Part shown: one piece after another, positions 35,203 through 43,040 of the stretch
How the letters are laid out: every line of letters starts with the position of its first letter
How positions within the stretch are numbered: position 1 is the stretch's first letter
Assembly (NCBI RefSeq): GCF_028745515.1
Contig: NZ_JAQZSG010000010.1
Coordinates: forward strand, 1 to 64,000
Source of the DNA: Paenibacillus thermotolerans
GTDB lineage: Bacteria > Bacillota > Bacilli > Paenibacillales > YIM-B00363
DNA length: 64,000 nt
Direction of reading: 5' to 3'
Made by a program: the position numbers and the translations under genes
Notes under the pieces: model-generated
Databases searched by the model: none
Told to the model about the DNA's origin: nothing
Seen by the model: the letters and a program-made list of their open reading frames with translations, nothing else

Positions 35203-35652
35203 GTGGAACGTAATGAAGCTCTGGAACTCATTAATCAACATGTGAACAAATACGTGCTCGTCCAGTTGAACGACGGATCGAGCATTGACGGTATTATCGC
35301 CGAATCGGACGGCGACAACGTATATTTGGCCGTGCCGATGACGGAAGCGCGCGCATTAACCGGTGTAGGCTTAGGTGGGTTAGGCTTGCCGATTCCCGGG
35401 CTGTATCCCGGTTATCCGGGTTATTACCCTCCCTACGGGGGCTACGGGGGTTACGGGGGTTACCCGCACTTCGGCGGTTACCCGGGATATCCGGGATATT
35501 TCCCCCCTTATGGAGGATACCCGGTATACGGCGGATATCCGGGCTATTCGGGCTTCGGGCATTATCACCACGGTCCGCACCGAGGCAGCTTCGAGCGTTT
35601 GCCGCTGCCTTTGGCGGCGATTTGCTCCGTTTCGCCGATCCCGTATTATTAA
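35203..35652 (+). CDS. Small protein with Sm-like N-terminus and Gly/Tyr/Pro-rich tail
   Basis: 149 residues. Residues 7-48 (LINQHVNKYVLVQLNDGSS, then IDGIIAESDGDNVYLAVP) follow the Sm/Hfq strand pattern: basic strand, V.L.DG turn, G.I...D strand and VYL strand. Residues about 60-125 are a low-complexity tail of GYPGY, GYGGY and FPPYGGY repeats, followed by a conserved-looking end RLPLPLAAICSVSPIPYY. I recall similar uncharacterised proteins in Bacillales, and GYP-rich proteins are frequent among spore-coat proteins, but no function is established. GTG at 35203 with GGGAGGTG 7 bases upstream. Monocistronic by context; a GC hairpin follows. Confidence 0.75.
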   Translation: MERNEALELINQHVNKYVLVQLNDGSSIDGIIAESDGDNVYLAVPMTEARALTGVGLGGLGLPIPGLYPGYPGYYPPYGGYGGYGGYPHFGGYPGYPGYFPPYGGYPVYGGYPGYSGFGHYHHGPHRGSFERLPLPLAAICSVSPIPYY

Positions 35653-35666
35653 TTCGGCTGTGGCGG

Positions 35667-35691
35667 CCTCGCGTTCTTAAGAGCGCGAGGC
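35667..35691 (+). terminator. GC-rich hairpin after the Sm-like gene
   Basis: CCTCGCG and CGCGAGG pair around TTCTTAAGAG. There is no T-run, so termination is uncertain. Confidence 0.5.
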
Positions 35692-35749
35692 GGTTGCCAA
35701 GCGGATTTCGTTGCTTTGCATGCCTGACTGGGTCGTGTGCAGGGAAATG

Positions 35750-35779
35750 TTGGACGAGCGTAACATTTTTCGGTACTAT
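35750..35779 (+). promoter_or_regulatory. Candidate promoter for the HIT gene
   Basis: TTGGAC (35750-35755), 18-base spacer, TACTAT (35774-35779). Confidence 0.4.
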
Positions 35780-35815
35780 TAGAGGAAAGGAATTCGTAAC
35801 GGAGGAGTTAAATCC

Positions 35816-36157
35816 ATGGATTGCATCTTTTGTAAAATTATCGAGGGCACGATTCCGTCCAAAAAAGTGCTGGAAACGGACAGCGTACTGGCGTTTCACG
35901 ATATTAGCCCGGCGGCGCCCGTCCATGTACTGATCATTCCCAAGAAGCATATCCCGACGATGAACGACGTGAAGCCGGAGGATTTGAGTCTGATCGGTGA
36001 AATTCACCAAGCAGCGCAGCAAATCGCGGATCAGCTGGGAGTCAAAGAAAGCGGATACCGATTACTTAACAATTGCGGTCCGGACAGCGGACAAGTCGTG
36101 TTCCATCTGCATTATCATCTGCTCGGGGGAGAGAAGCTCGGAGCTCTCAACAAGTAA
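35816..36157 (+). CDS. HIT family purine nucleotide phosphoramidase (HinT-like)
   Basis: A histidine-triad hydrolase of 113 residues. It starts CIFCKIIEGTIPS and has DISPAAPVHVLIIPK; the catalytic triad is HLHYHLL (His97, His99, His101). The HinT/PKCI branch usually hydrolyses nucleoside phosphoramidates such as AMP-lysine. Cys3 and Cys6 are the usual zinc-binding pair of bacterial HinT. The ATG follows GGAGG (35800-35804). It lies upstream of rpsU but rpsU has its own promoter. Confidence 0.93.
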   Translation: MDCIFCKIIEGTIPSKKVLETDSVLAFHDISPAAPVHVLIIPKKHIPTMNDVKPEDLSLIGEIHQAAQQIADQLGVKESGYRLLNNCGPDSGQVVFHLHYHLLGGEKLGALNK

Positions 36158-36171
36158 TTAAAACTCTTAAG

Positions 36172-36201
36172 TTGACACTCCCTTTCCGTTTCACATATAA
36201 T
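36172..36201 (+). promoter_or_regulatory. Sigma-A promoter of rpsU-yqeY
   Basis: Perfect TTGACA (36172-36177), 18-base spacer, perfect TATAAT (36196-36201), ~55 bases before rpsU. The best vegetative promoter match in the window, as expected for a ribosomal protein gene. Confidence 0.85.
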
Positions 36202-36255
36202 ATTGTCTGATATACCATGTTTCTTGGAGTGAATGTTCGGAGGGAGGGAAAACAG

Positions 36256-36429
36256 GTGTCCGAAACTAAAGTTCGCAAAAACGAGACGATCGACGCTGCT
36301 CTTCGCCGCTTCAAGAGATCTATCTCCAAAGACGGCGTTTTAGCAGAAGTTAAGAAACGTAGACATTACGAAAAGCCGAGCGTAAAGCGCAAGAAAAAGT
36401 CTGAAGCTGCCCGCAAACGGAAATTCTAG
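36256..36429 (+). CDS. rpsU: 30S ribosomal protein S21
   Basis: A basic 57-residue ribosomal protein of the 30S platform near the anti-Shine-Dalgarno region. Starts [20 protein letters not shown] and ends in a Lys/Arg-rich tail ([14 protein letters not shown]). GTG at 36256 has GGAGGGAGGG upstream; the ATG at 36217 would add a non-family extension. rpsU precedes yqeY as in B. subtilis. Confidence 0.97.
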   Translation: MSETKVRKNETIDAALRRFKRSISKDGVLAEVKKRRHYEKPSVKRKKKSEAARKRKF

Positions 36430-36446
36430 GAGGTAAGTCCATACCG

Positions 36447-36890
36447 ATGAACTTGAGCGAGCGATTGAACGAAGATATGAAGCAAGCGATGAAAAGCGGT
36501 GATAAATTCGCCCTCGGAGTCATACGCATGATTCGTTCATCGATCAAGAACGTGGAAATTGATCAGCGCAGGACGTTGAATGACGATGAAGTCATGGATA
36601 TCCTGAACCGCGAGATCAAGCAAAGAAGAGACGCCCTCCAAGAGTTCGAGAAAGCCGGCCGAGACGATCTTGCAGAGAATGCGAAAGCCGAAGTTGAAGT
36701 TATACAGCGTTACATGCCTCAACCGCTTACCGAACAAGAACTTCAAAGCATCGTCGCTGAGACGATTCAGGAAGTAGGCGCATCCTCCAAGGCCGACATG
36801 GGGAAAGTGATGAGCGCATTAATGCCGAAAGTGAAAGGCCGTGCGGACGGACGACTCGTCAACGAGACCGTTCAGCGGTTGTTATCCTAA
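36447..36890 (+). CDS. yqeY: GatB/YqeY domain protein
   Basis: A 147-residue helical protein. The N-terminal half (MNLSERLNEDMKQAMKSGDK) and the C-terminal tail domain (YMPQPLTEQELQSIV, then KADMGKVMSALMPKVKGRADG) match the YqeY family, whose C-terminus is homologous to the tRNA-binding tail of GatB. Function is not established; a tRNA-related role is inferred from the domain. AGGAGGTAAG precedes the ATG. It is 17 bases after rpsU and is closed by a terminator. Confidence 0.95.
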   Translation: MNLSERLNEDMKQAMKSGDKFALGVIRMIRSSIKNVEIDQRRTLNDDEVMDILNREIKQRRDALQEFEKAGRDDLAENAKAEVEVIQRYMPQPLTEQELQSIVAETIQEVGASSKADMGKVMSALMPKVKGRADGRLVNETVQRLLS

Positions 36891-36901
36891 CAGAAAACAA
36901 G

Positions 36902-36934
36902 ACGCTCTCGATTCAGTTCGGGGGCGTTTTTTGC
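36902..36934 (+). terminator. Terminator after yqeY
   Basis: ACGCTCTCG pairs with CGGGGGCGT (including two G-U pairs) across an eight-base loop, followed by TTTTTT. Confidence 0.82.
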
Positions 36935-37111
36935 TGTGGCGCGATTCCTTGCTTCTCTGGCGGTAGACATATATGAGTAATGAGTTAGTACCAAGTTTAT
37001 ACGAAAAGCTATTCCTGGTTCCTGGTGATGTTTGTAATGACATGAGAGTTTATGCTGCAAAGTTGGCAGGTGCGTGGGTGAACGGCGGTGTTAGCAACAA
37101 ATTTGGGCGAA

Positions 37112-37168
37112 CCGTTGCTCTCTGCAGCACCGCTTGACCGACCGCCTCGAACGGAACTGAATTCCGCT
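37112..37168. repeat. Dispersed intergenic repeat, copy B
   Basis: A second copy of the 57-base element at 52-108 (about 50 of 57 identical). It ends ACGGAACTGAATTCCGCT. The rest of the 36935-37314 gap shows no gene or RNA that I can support. Confidence 0.7.
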
Positions 37169-37314
37169 CGGCGGGTACGTGGGTAAGAGGCAGGGCCAGT
37201 AACATTGATGTGTTAGTTCGAAACTTTTGCTGCATAAAAACTTAATTTCACCCCAAGTTTGAGGCTCATTTCCTACGTTGAAACCGGTATTTCTCCGCCA
37301 TAGTTACAAATAAT

Positions 37315-37340
37315 TGAAACAATCGATATAATTAAGCGTA
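37315..37340 (+). promoter_or_regulatory. Sigma-W-type ECF promoter of nfeD-floA
   Basis: TGAAAC (37315-37320), exactly 16 bases, CGTA (37337-37340). This is a perfect match to the sigma-W consensus of B. subtilis, and the orthologous yqeZ-yqfA-yqfB operon there is a known sigma-W target. It lies about 45 bases upstream of the nfeD start. That points to induction under envelope or membrane stress. Confidence 0.85.
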
Positions 37341-37384
37341 TAACCACTTATAGCTTCAAGAACGGAGGGATGCGCTGACTAGCT

Positions 37385-38812
37385 ATGAAACCGATTCGAT
37401 TGGCTTTGAGGGGATTAAGTATTATCGGAATCGCGATCACATTCATGACAGCGGCGATCGGTTTCGCCGGAATCGGGGGAAGCCCGGAAACGGCCCATGG
37501 GGCAGAGGCTGATACGACCACGACAAAGTCCGGACCCGGCCAACGCGCCGTCGTCATCCCCGTGGACCAGACGATTGAAAGCGGGCTGCAAAGCTTTATG
37601 GAAAGAGCGTTCTCCGAGGCGGAAAAGCAAGGCGCCAAAACCGTAATCCTCGAAATCGATACGTTCGGTGGGCGGGTGGACGCAGCGGTAGAGATCGGAG
37701 AGCTCATTCGAAAATCGGACATGGAAACGATCGCTTACGTAGAGGGCAAGGCGATCTCGGCGGGAAGCTACATCGCGCTGAACGCGGATCGCATTTACAT
37801 GCGGGAAGGCAGCACGATCGGCGACGCCGCTGTTGTGACGGTGTCCGGGGAGCGCGTAACCGACTCGAAAATCGTGTCCATGTGGGTCGGCCAAATGGTT
37901 TCCGCCGCGCAAGCGACGGGCCGGAACGACAAGATCGCGGAAGGTATGGTGGACGAAAGCAAAGTGGTCGACATGCCGGAGATCGGCAAAACGAAGAAGG
38001 CCGGACAGCTCATTACGTTAACCGCCAACGAGGCAGTCAAGGTAGGGTACGCCGAGCGGGTCGTCGGTTCGCTTGAAGAGCTGATCGAGCAAATCGGATC
38101 CCCCGACTATGAGCGGATCGACCAAACACCCGCCGAACAGGTCGCCCGCTTCCTCACCAATCCGGTCGTCACTACGATCCTGTTTATTCTAGGCATTGCC
38201 GGATTGCTTATCGAGCTCCTCGTACCCGGGTTCGGCATCCCGGGAATTATTGGCATTTGCTCGTTCGCACTGTATTTCTTTGGAAACTATGTCGCGGGGT
38301 TTGCGGGGGTGGAGCATTTGGCCTTGTTTATCGCCGGGGTTGTACTGCTGCTGCTTGAGCTTTTTATCCCGAGCTTCGGCATACTGGGGATTTTGGGCAT
38401 CGTATCGCTTATAAGCGGAGTCGTTATGGCAGCCTATGACACGGGTCATGCGCTAAGCTCCCTGGGCGTTGCCGTGTTGGTCGCAGGAGTCGTTGTCGCC
38501 GTATTCGTTAGGTTTTTCAAGCACAAGGGTGTATGGAACCGGTTTATCCTGAAGGACCAGCTTCGTACGGACGAGGGCTATATTTCGCACACGCCGAAGG
38601 GATCCTTGCTCGGTAAAGCGGGCACGGCGCTGACACCGCTCCGGCCATCGGGAACCGCAGAAATCGGCGGGGAGCGAGTCGACGTCGTAACGCTCGGGGA
38701 TTGGATACCGGCAGGCGCTCCGATCGAGGTCGTCCAAATCGAAGGCATCCGCGTCGTCGTAAAACAAGCGAAGCCCGAGCGGTCAAACGACAGTAACCGT
38801 CCGCCGCAATAA
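37385..38812 (+). CDS. Long-form NfeD membrane protease (YqeZ-like)
   Basis: An integral membrane protein of 475 residues in the NfeD family, partner of SPFH/flotillin proteins. Signal/membrane segment at residues 8-35; a ClpP-like serine protease domain at about 55-250 with the EIDTFGGRVDAA block and candidate nucleophile Ser125 in AISAGSY, with Lys162 a possible general base; four to five membrane segments at about 255-385 (LGIAGLLIELLVPGFGIPGI); and a C-terminal soluble OB-fold domain (GKAGTALTPLRPSGTAEIGG). ATG with AACGGAGGGATG upstream. First gene of the sigma-W-type operon with floA and the 39875 gene. Confidence 0.93.
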   Translation: MKPIRLALRGLSIIGIAITFMTAAIGFAGIGGSPETAHGAEADTTTTKSGPGQRAVVIPVDQTIESGLQSFMERAFSEAEKQGAKTVILEIDTFGGRVDAAVEIGELIRKSDMETIAYVEGKAISAGSYIALNADRIYMREGSTIGDAAVVTVSGERVTDSKIVSMWVGQMVSAAQATGRNDKIAEGMVDESKVVDMPEIGKTKKAGQLITLTANEAVKVGYAERVVGSLEELIEQIGSPDYERIDQTPAEQVARFLTNPVVTTILFILGIAGLLIELLVPGFGIPGIIGICSFALYFFGNYVAGFAGVEHLALFIAGVVLLLLELFIPSFGILGILGIVSLISGVVMAAYDTGHALSSLGVAVLVAGVVVAVFVRFFKHKGVWNRFILKDQLRTDEGYISHTPKGSLLGKAGTALTPLRPSGTAEIGGERVDVVTLGDWIPAGAPIEVVQIEGIRVVVKQAKPERSNDSNRPPQ

Positions 38813-38845
38813 ATACCAATTTCGTTAAAAGAAAGGTTGTTGTAC

Positions 38846-39829
<984 letters not shown>

Positions 39830-39874
39830 TTCCTTACTTGAAGCATGAAGCGCTACGAAACGAGGTGAGCGGCG

Positions 39875-40324
39875 CTGCAAATCATCGATTTTTTGATTAA
39901 CAATATTTTCTTCGTTATCTTTTTGTTCGGCCTATTGTCGGTCCTATTCCGGAAAATGAAGGGCGAACCGCAAAACAACAGGCGTCCGGGCGGCATGCCG
40001 CCGTTTGGGGAAGGCCCGAGGCAGGACCAAATGCCGAGAAGAAGACCTGCGCAGCGGCCTTATGGAGAACCGGCGGAGATCGAAGACCGCGAGCTCCGTC
40101 GTCCGGCGGAGCGGCAAGAACAGCCGAGCATCGAGACGCCGCATCGGCCGACAACGCCGGCAGCGCCGGCTGCCACGGCATCCTCCTCTGCCCGCGCCCA
40201 GTCGAAGCAAGATGTACCGGCCGCTGCCGGCCAAGGAAACCTTCATCCCGCGGTTCAAGGCATGATGTGGGCGGAAGTGTTCGGACCGCCTCGCGCCAAA
40301 CGGCCGTACCGCGGCAAAAAATAA
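39875..40324 (+). CDS. Small membrane-anchored Pro/Arg-rich protein, uncertain start
   Basis: About 149 residues: a hydrophobic N-terminal segment (FLINNIFFVIFLFGLLSVLF) followed by a charged, Pro/Arg/Gln-rich, probably disordered tail ending in a PPRAKRPYRGKK basic motif. The only strong ribosome binding site, GAGGTGA at 39862-39868, is six bases before a CTG at 39875; the next option is TTG at 39893, with no useful site. I place the start at CTG. It occupies the yqfB position after floA but I cannot confirm homology. Probably a membrane accessory of NfeD/FloA. Confidence 0.6.
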   Translation: MQIIDFLINNIFFVIFLFGLLSVLFRKMKGEPQNNRRPGGMPPFGEGPRQDQMPRRRPAQRPYGEPAEIEDRELRRPAERQEQPSIETPHRPTTPAAPAATASSSARAQSKQDVPAAAGQGNLHPAVQGMMWAEVFGPPRAKRPYRGKK

Positions 40325-40351
40325 ACGATATCGAAGCAAATACACGCAAGC

Positions 40352-40394
40352 AAGACCGTCAACGTGCAAACCGGCACGCGGACGGTCTTTTTTT
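40352..40394 (+). terminator. Terminator of the nfeD-floA operon
   Basis: AAGACCGTC (40352-40360) pairs with GACGGTCTT (40381-40389), with an inner CGTGC/GCACG stem and a T7 run. Confidence 0.92.
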
Positions 40395-40473
40395 GCGCTT
40401 CAGGGACCCATCATAATTGACGCCGGGTAGGCATATTTTGTTAAGAGCACTAGGAGGGAGGCCGGGTACATCG

Positions 40474-40749
40474 ATGCGCCGCTTTACTCGAAAATTTACG
40501 AAATGGACTGCCGACATGCTCGACCTGCCGCAGGACGTCATCTTCGATTTGCCCCGCGTTACGATGATCGGAAACATGCAATTATACGTGGAAAATCACC
40601 GCGGCGTGCTTCATTTTACGGAAGAATATTTAAAGCTCGCACTGACGCAGGGCAGTATGGAAATTTACGGAAAAAACTTGTCCATCCGCGCGATCCTTCC
40701 GGAAGAGATGTTTATCGAAGGAACGATACAGCAAGTGAAATATATGTAA
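40474..40749 (+). CDS. yqfC: Sporulation protein YqfC
   Basis: A 91-residue protein of the YabP/YqfC family, sporulation-associated and of unknown mechanism. It shows the family pattern DLPQDVIFDLPRVTMIG, then ENHRGVLHFTEEYLKLAL and LSIRAILPEEMFIEG. The ATG at 40474 gives the usual length (B. subtilis about 93 residues), although GGAGGG lies 15 bases upstream, a long spacing; in-frame start codons further upstream lack support. It precedes yqfD by 22 bases, the conserved pair. Confidence 0.9.
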   Translation: MRRFTRKFTKWTADMLDLPQDVIFDLPRVTMIGNMQLYVENHRGVLHFTEEYLKLALTQGSMEIYGKNLSIRAILPEEMFIEGTIQQVKYM

Positions 40750-40771
40750 TGACAGTAAGGAGGAACGGCTT

Positions 40772-41986
40772 ATGAATACGCACCTCGTCTCATACTTGAG
40801 GGGATACGTGAAGATCGCCGTCGTCGGAGAACCGTTCGAACCGTTCATCAACCGTTTGATCGAACGAAGCTATCAGGTTTGGGATGTGCGCCGCACGGAC
40901 AAAGCGAGAGCGGAAATGTACGTTTCGCTGTCCGATTTTTTTCGTTTGAAGCCGCATTTGAAGCAGACAGGCCTTCGTATTCGCGTGCTGGAAAGAGGAG
41001 GGCTCCCTTTTTTTCTCGGCAAACTGGACAGGCGTAAATGGTTCGTGGCGGGGGCGGCGGCATTTTTGATCGGATTGTATTTGCTTTCCTCCGTCGTGTG
41101 GAGCGTCGAGGTGACCGGCAGCGAACGGATCCCCGACGAGCAAATATTGAAGGCGGCGCGGGCCGAAGGCTTGCATCCGCTCCAATGGAAGTGGAAGCTG
41201 CAGGATCCGAGCGTGTTGTCCGCCAAGCTGGCTCAGGCCATTCCGAACGTCTCTTGGGTCGGTATTGACATGCAGGGAACGACCGTCCGCATTCAAGTTG
41301 TGGAGGCGGTCATACCGAAGAAGCGTCCCGCTCGAAACCCGCGCCACCTGGTCGCCGCCTCCGACGGAGTCATTACGCGCATTCTGGCCGAGAGCGGAGT
41401 GCCGAAGGTGAGCGTAAACACCCGAGTGCGCAGAGGGGACATATTGATCTCCGGCATACTCGGCGACGAAAATAACCGGAAGGTGGTCGTGGCGGACGGC
41501 GAGGTGAAAGGACTGGTCTGGTACGAATATACGATTCGCTCGCCGCTCGTGCGCAAGCATATGGTGTTAACGGGTGAGGAGCAGACCAAATCGTATCTTG
41601 TGCTGGGCAACCGCGCGCTGCAAATTACCGGCTACGGCCAGAAACCGTACGAGCACCATAAATTGACGGACGAGCGGAGCCGGGTGCAGTGGCAGGCATG
41701 GTCGCTGCCGATCGGCTGGCTGAAGGAAAATTACCAGGAAGCGCGATTGGTGGAGGAGACGGTGTCGAAGGCGGAAGCGCGGGATGCGGGCCTAAGAAAC
41801 GCCAGAGCGGACTTGATCGGGAAAACGGGCGGGAAATCGGTCATTAAGGATGAAAAAATTTTGCAAGAGAGTGTCGACAATGGTAAAGTGGTGTTGAAAG
41901 TATTGTTCGAAATCGAGGTTGATATGGCGGTGGAACGACCGATTTTCGAAAGCGAGCTGAATCCGCCGGAAACGAAGTCGCCCTGA
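40772..41986 (+). CDS. yqfD: Sporulation protein YqfD
   Basis: A 404-residue membrane-anchored protein required for sporulation in Bacillales. Residues 1-75 are a cytoplasmic domain; one membrane segment lies about 89-110 (WFVAGAAAFLIGLYLLSSVVW); the rest is extracytoplasmic (or intermembrane-space) and carries a POTRA-like start, VEVTGSERIPDEQIL, plus a region with GVITRILAESGVPKVSVNTRVRRGD. AAGGAGGAACGGCTT precedes the ATG. It is 49 bases ahead of phoH. Confidence 0.92.
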   Translation: MNTHLVSYLRGYVKIAVVGEPFEPFINRLIERSYQVWDVRRTDKARAEMYVSLSDFFRLKPHLKQTGLRIRVLERGGLPFFLGKLDRRKWFVAGAAAFLIGLYLLSSVVWSVEVTGSERIPDEQILKAARAEGLHPLQWKWKLQDPSVLSAKLAQAIPNVSWVGIDMQGTTVRIQVVEAVIPKKRPARNPRHLVAASDGVITRILAESGVPKVSVNTRVRRGDILISGILGDENNRKVVVADGEVKGLVWYEYTIRSPLVRKHMVLTGEEQTKSYLVLGNRALQITGYGQKPYEHHKLTDERSRVQWQAWSLPIGWLKENYQEARLVEETVSKAEARDAGLRNARADLIGKTGGKSVIKDEKILQESVDNGKVVLKVLFEIEVDMAVERPIFESELNPPETKSP

Positions 41987-42035
41987 CAAAAAACCTCGAT
42001 CCGAGATGCACCACCATGAACAGCTTGAGGAGTGA

Positions 42036-43016
42036 ATGTGGCATTTGATCGAACGCGATGCAGCCTCTACCGCAAAATTCCCGCTGCGCAACGCAGCAGA
42101 AGGACTTGCTCTATTCGGACCCCAGGACGCTTTCCTGCATCTGATTGAACGAAATACGGAAGCGGACGTGTTTTCGCGGGAAGCGGAAATCGTCGTCCAA
42201 GGAAGCGAAGCCGAAGTGGAGCGTCTCAGCCAATTGTTCGAAGTGCTGCTTGCGTTAATACGCGGCGGCTATTCTCTTTCCGAACGCGACGTGCAATATG
42301 CGATCGAGCTGGCCCGCAATTTGCAAGCCGACCAATTGCTTGATTTGTTTAAAGGCGAGATAACAACCACATATAAAGGAAAACCGATCAAGGTCAAGAC
42401 GATCGGACAAAAGCATTACATTTCGACGATTCGTAAGAAAGACATCGTGTTCGGCATCGGGCCTGCCGGGACCGGCAAGACGTATTTGGCCGTCGTCATG
42501 GCGATTTCGGCGCTGAAGGACGGAAAGGTGAAGCGGATCGTGCTTACGCGGCCGGCCGTGGAAGCGGGGGAAAGCCTCGGCTTTTTGCCCGGGGATTTGC
42601 AGGAGAAGGTCGATCCGTACCTGCGCCCGCTGTACGATGCGCTGAACGACGTGCTGGGCCCGGATCAAGTGGCGAAATCGCTGGAACGGGGCTTGATCGA
42701 GGTCGCTCCCCTTGCCTATATGCGAGGCCGGACGCTCGACGATTCGTTCATTATTTTGGACGAGGCGCAGAACACGACCCCCGAACAAATGAAGATGTTT
42801 CTCACTCGCCTCGGCTTCGGCTCCAAGATGGTCATCACGGGCGACGTGACGCAAATCGATTTGCCGCGCGGCAAGTCGTCAGGACTTGTCGAAGCCGAGC
42901 GCATCTTGAGTCGAGTGGAAGAGATCGGCTTTATCTACTTTGCCGAAGCGGACGTCGTCCGCCATTCCTTAGTGCAGAAAATCATCCAGGCGTACAACAG
43001 CGATAAGGAAAACTAA
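42036..43016 (+). CDS. phoH: PhoH family ATPase
   Basis: A cytoplasmic P-loop ATPase of 326 residues (RecA-like fold) linked to RNA metabolism; members are often next to ybeY. An N-terminal KH-like region is followed by Walker A GPAGTGKTYLAVV (about 149-161), TRPAVEAGESLGFLPGDL and Walker B FIILDEAQNTTP, then TGDVTQIDLP. The GTG at 42036 has TTGAGGAGTGAAT before it. Member of the yqfD-phoH-pgpH-ybeY-dgkA-cdd-era run. Confidence 0.95.
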   Translation: MWHLIERDAASTAKFPLRNAAEGLALFGPQDAFLHLIERNTEADVFSREAEIVVQGSEAEVERLSQLFEVLLALIRGGYSLSERDVQYAIELARNLQADQLLDLFKGEITTTYKGKPIKVKTIGQKHYISTIRKKDIVFGIGPAGTGKTYLAVVMAISALKDGKVKRIVLTRPAVEAGESLGFLPGDLQEKVDPYLRPLYDALNDVLGPDQVAKSLERGLIEVAPLAYMRGRTLDDSFIILDEAQNTTPEQMKMFLTRLGFGSKMVITGDVTQIDLPRGKSSGLVEAERILSRVEEIGFIYFAEADVVRHSLVQKIIQAYNSDKEN

Positions 43017-43040
43017 AAGCAGTAGGAGGCCCGACGCTCT

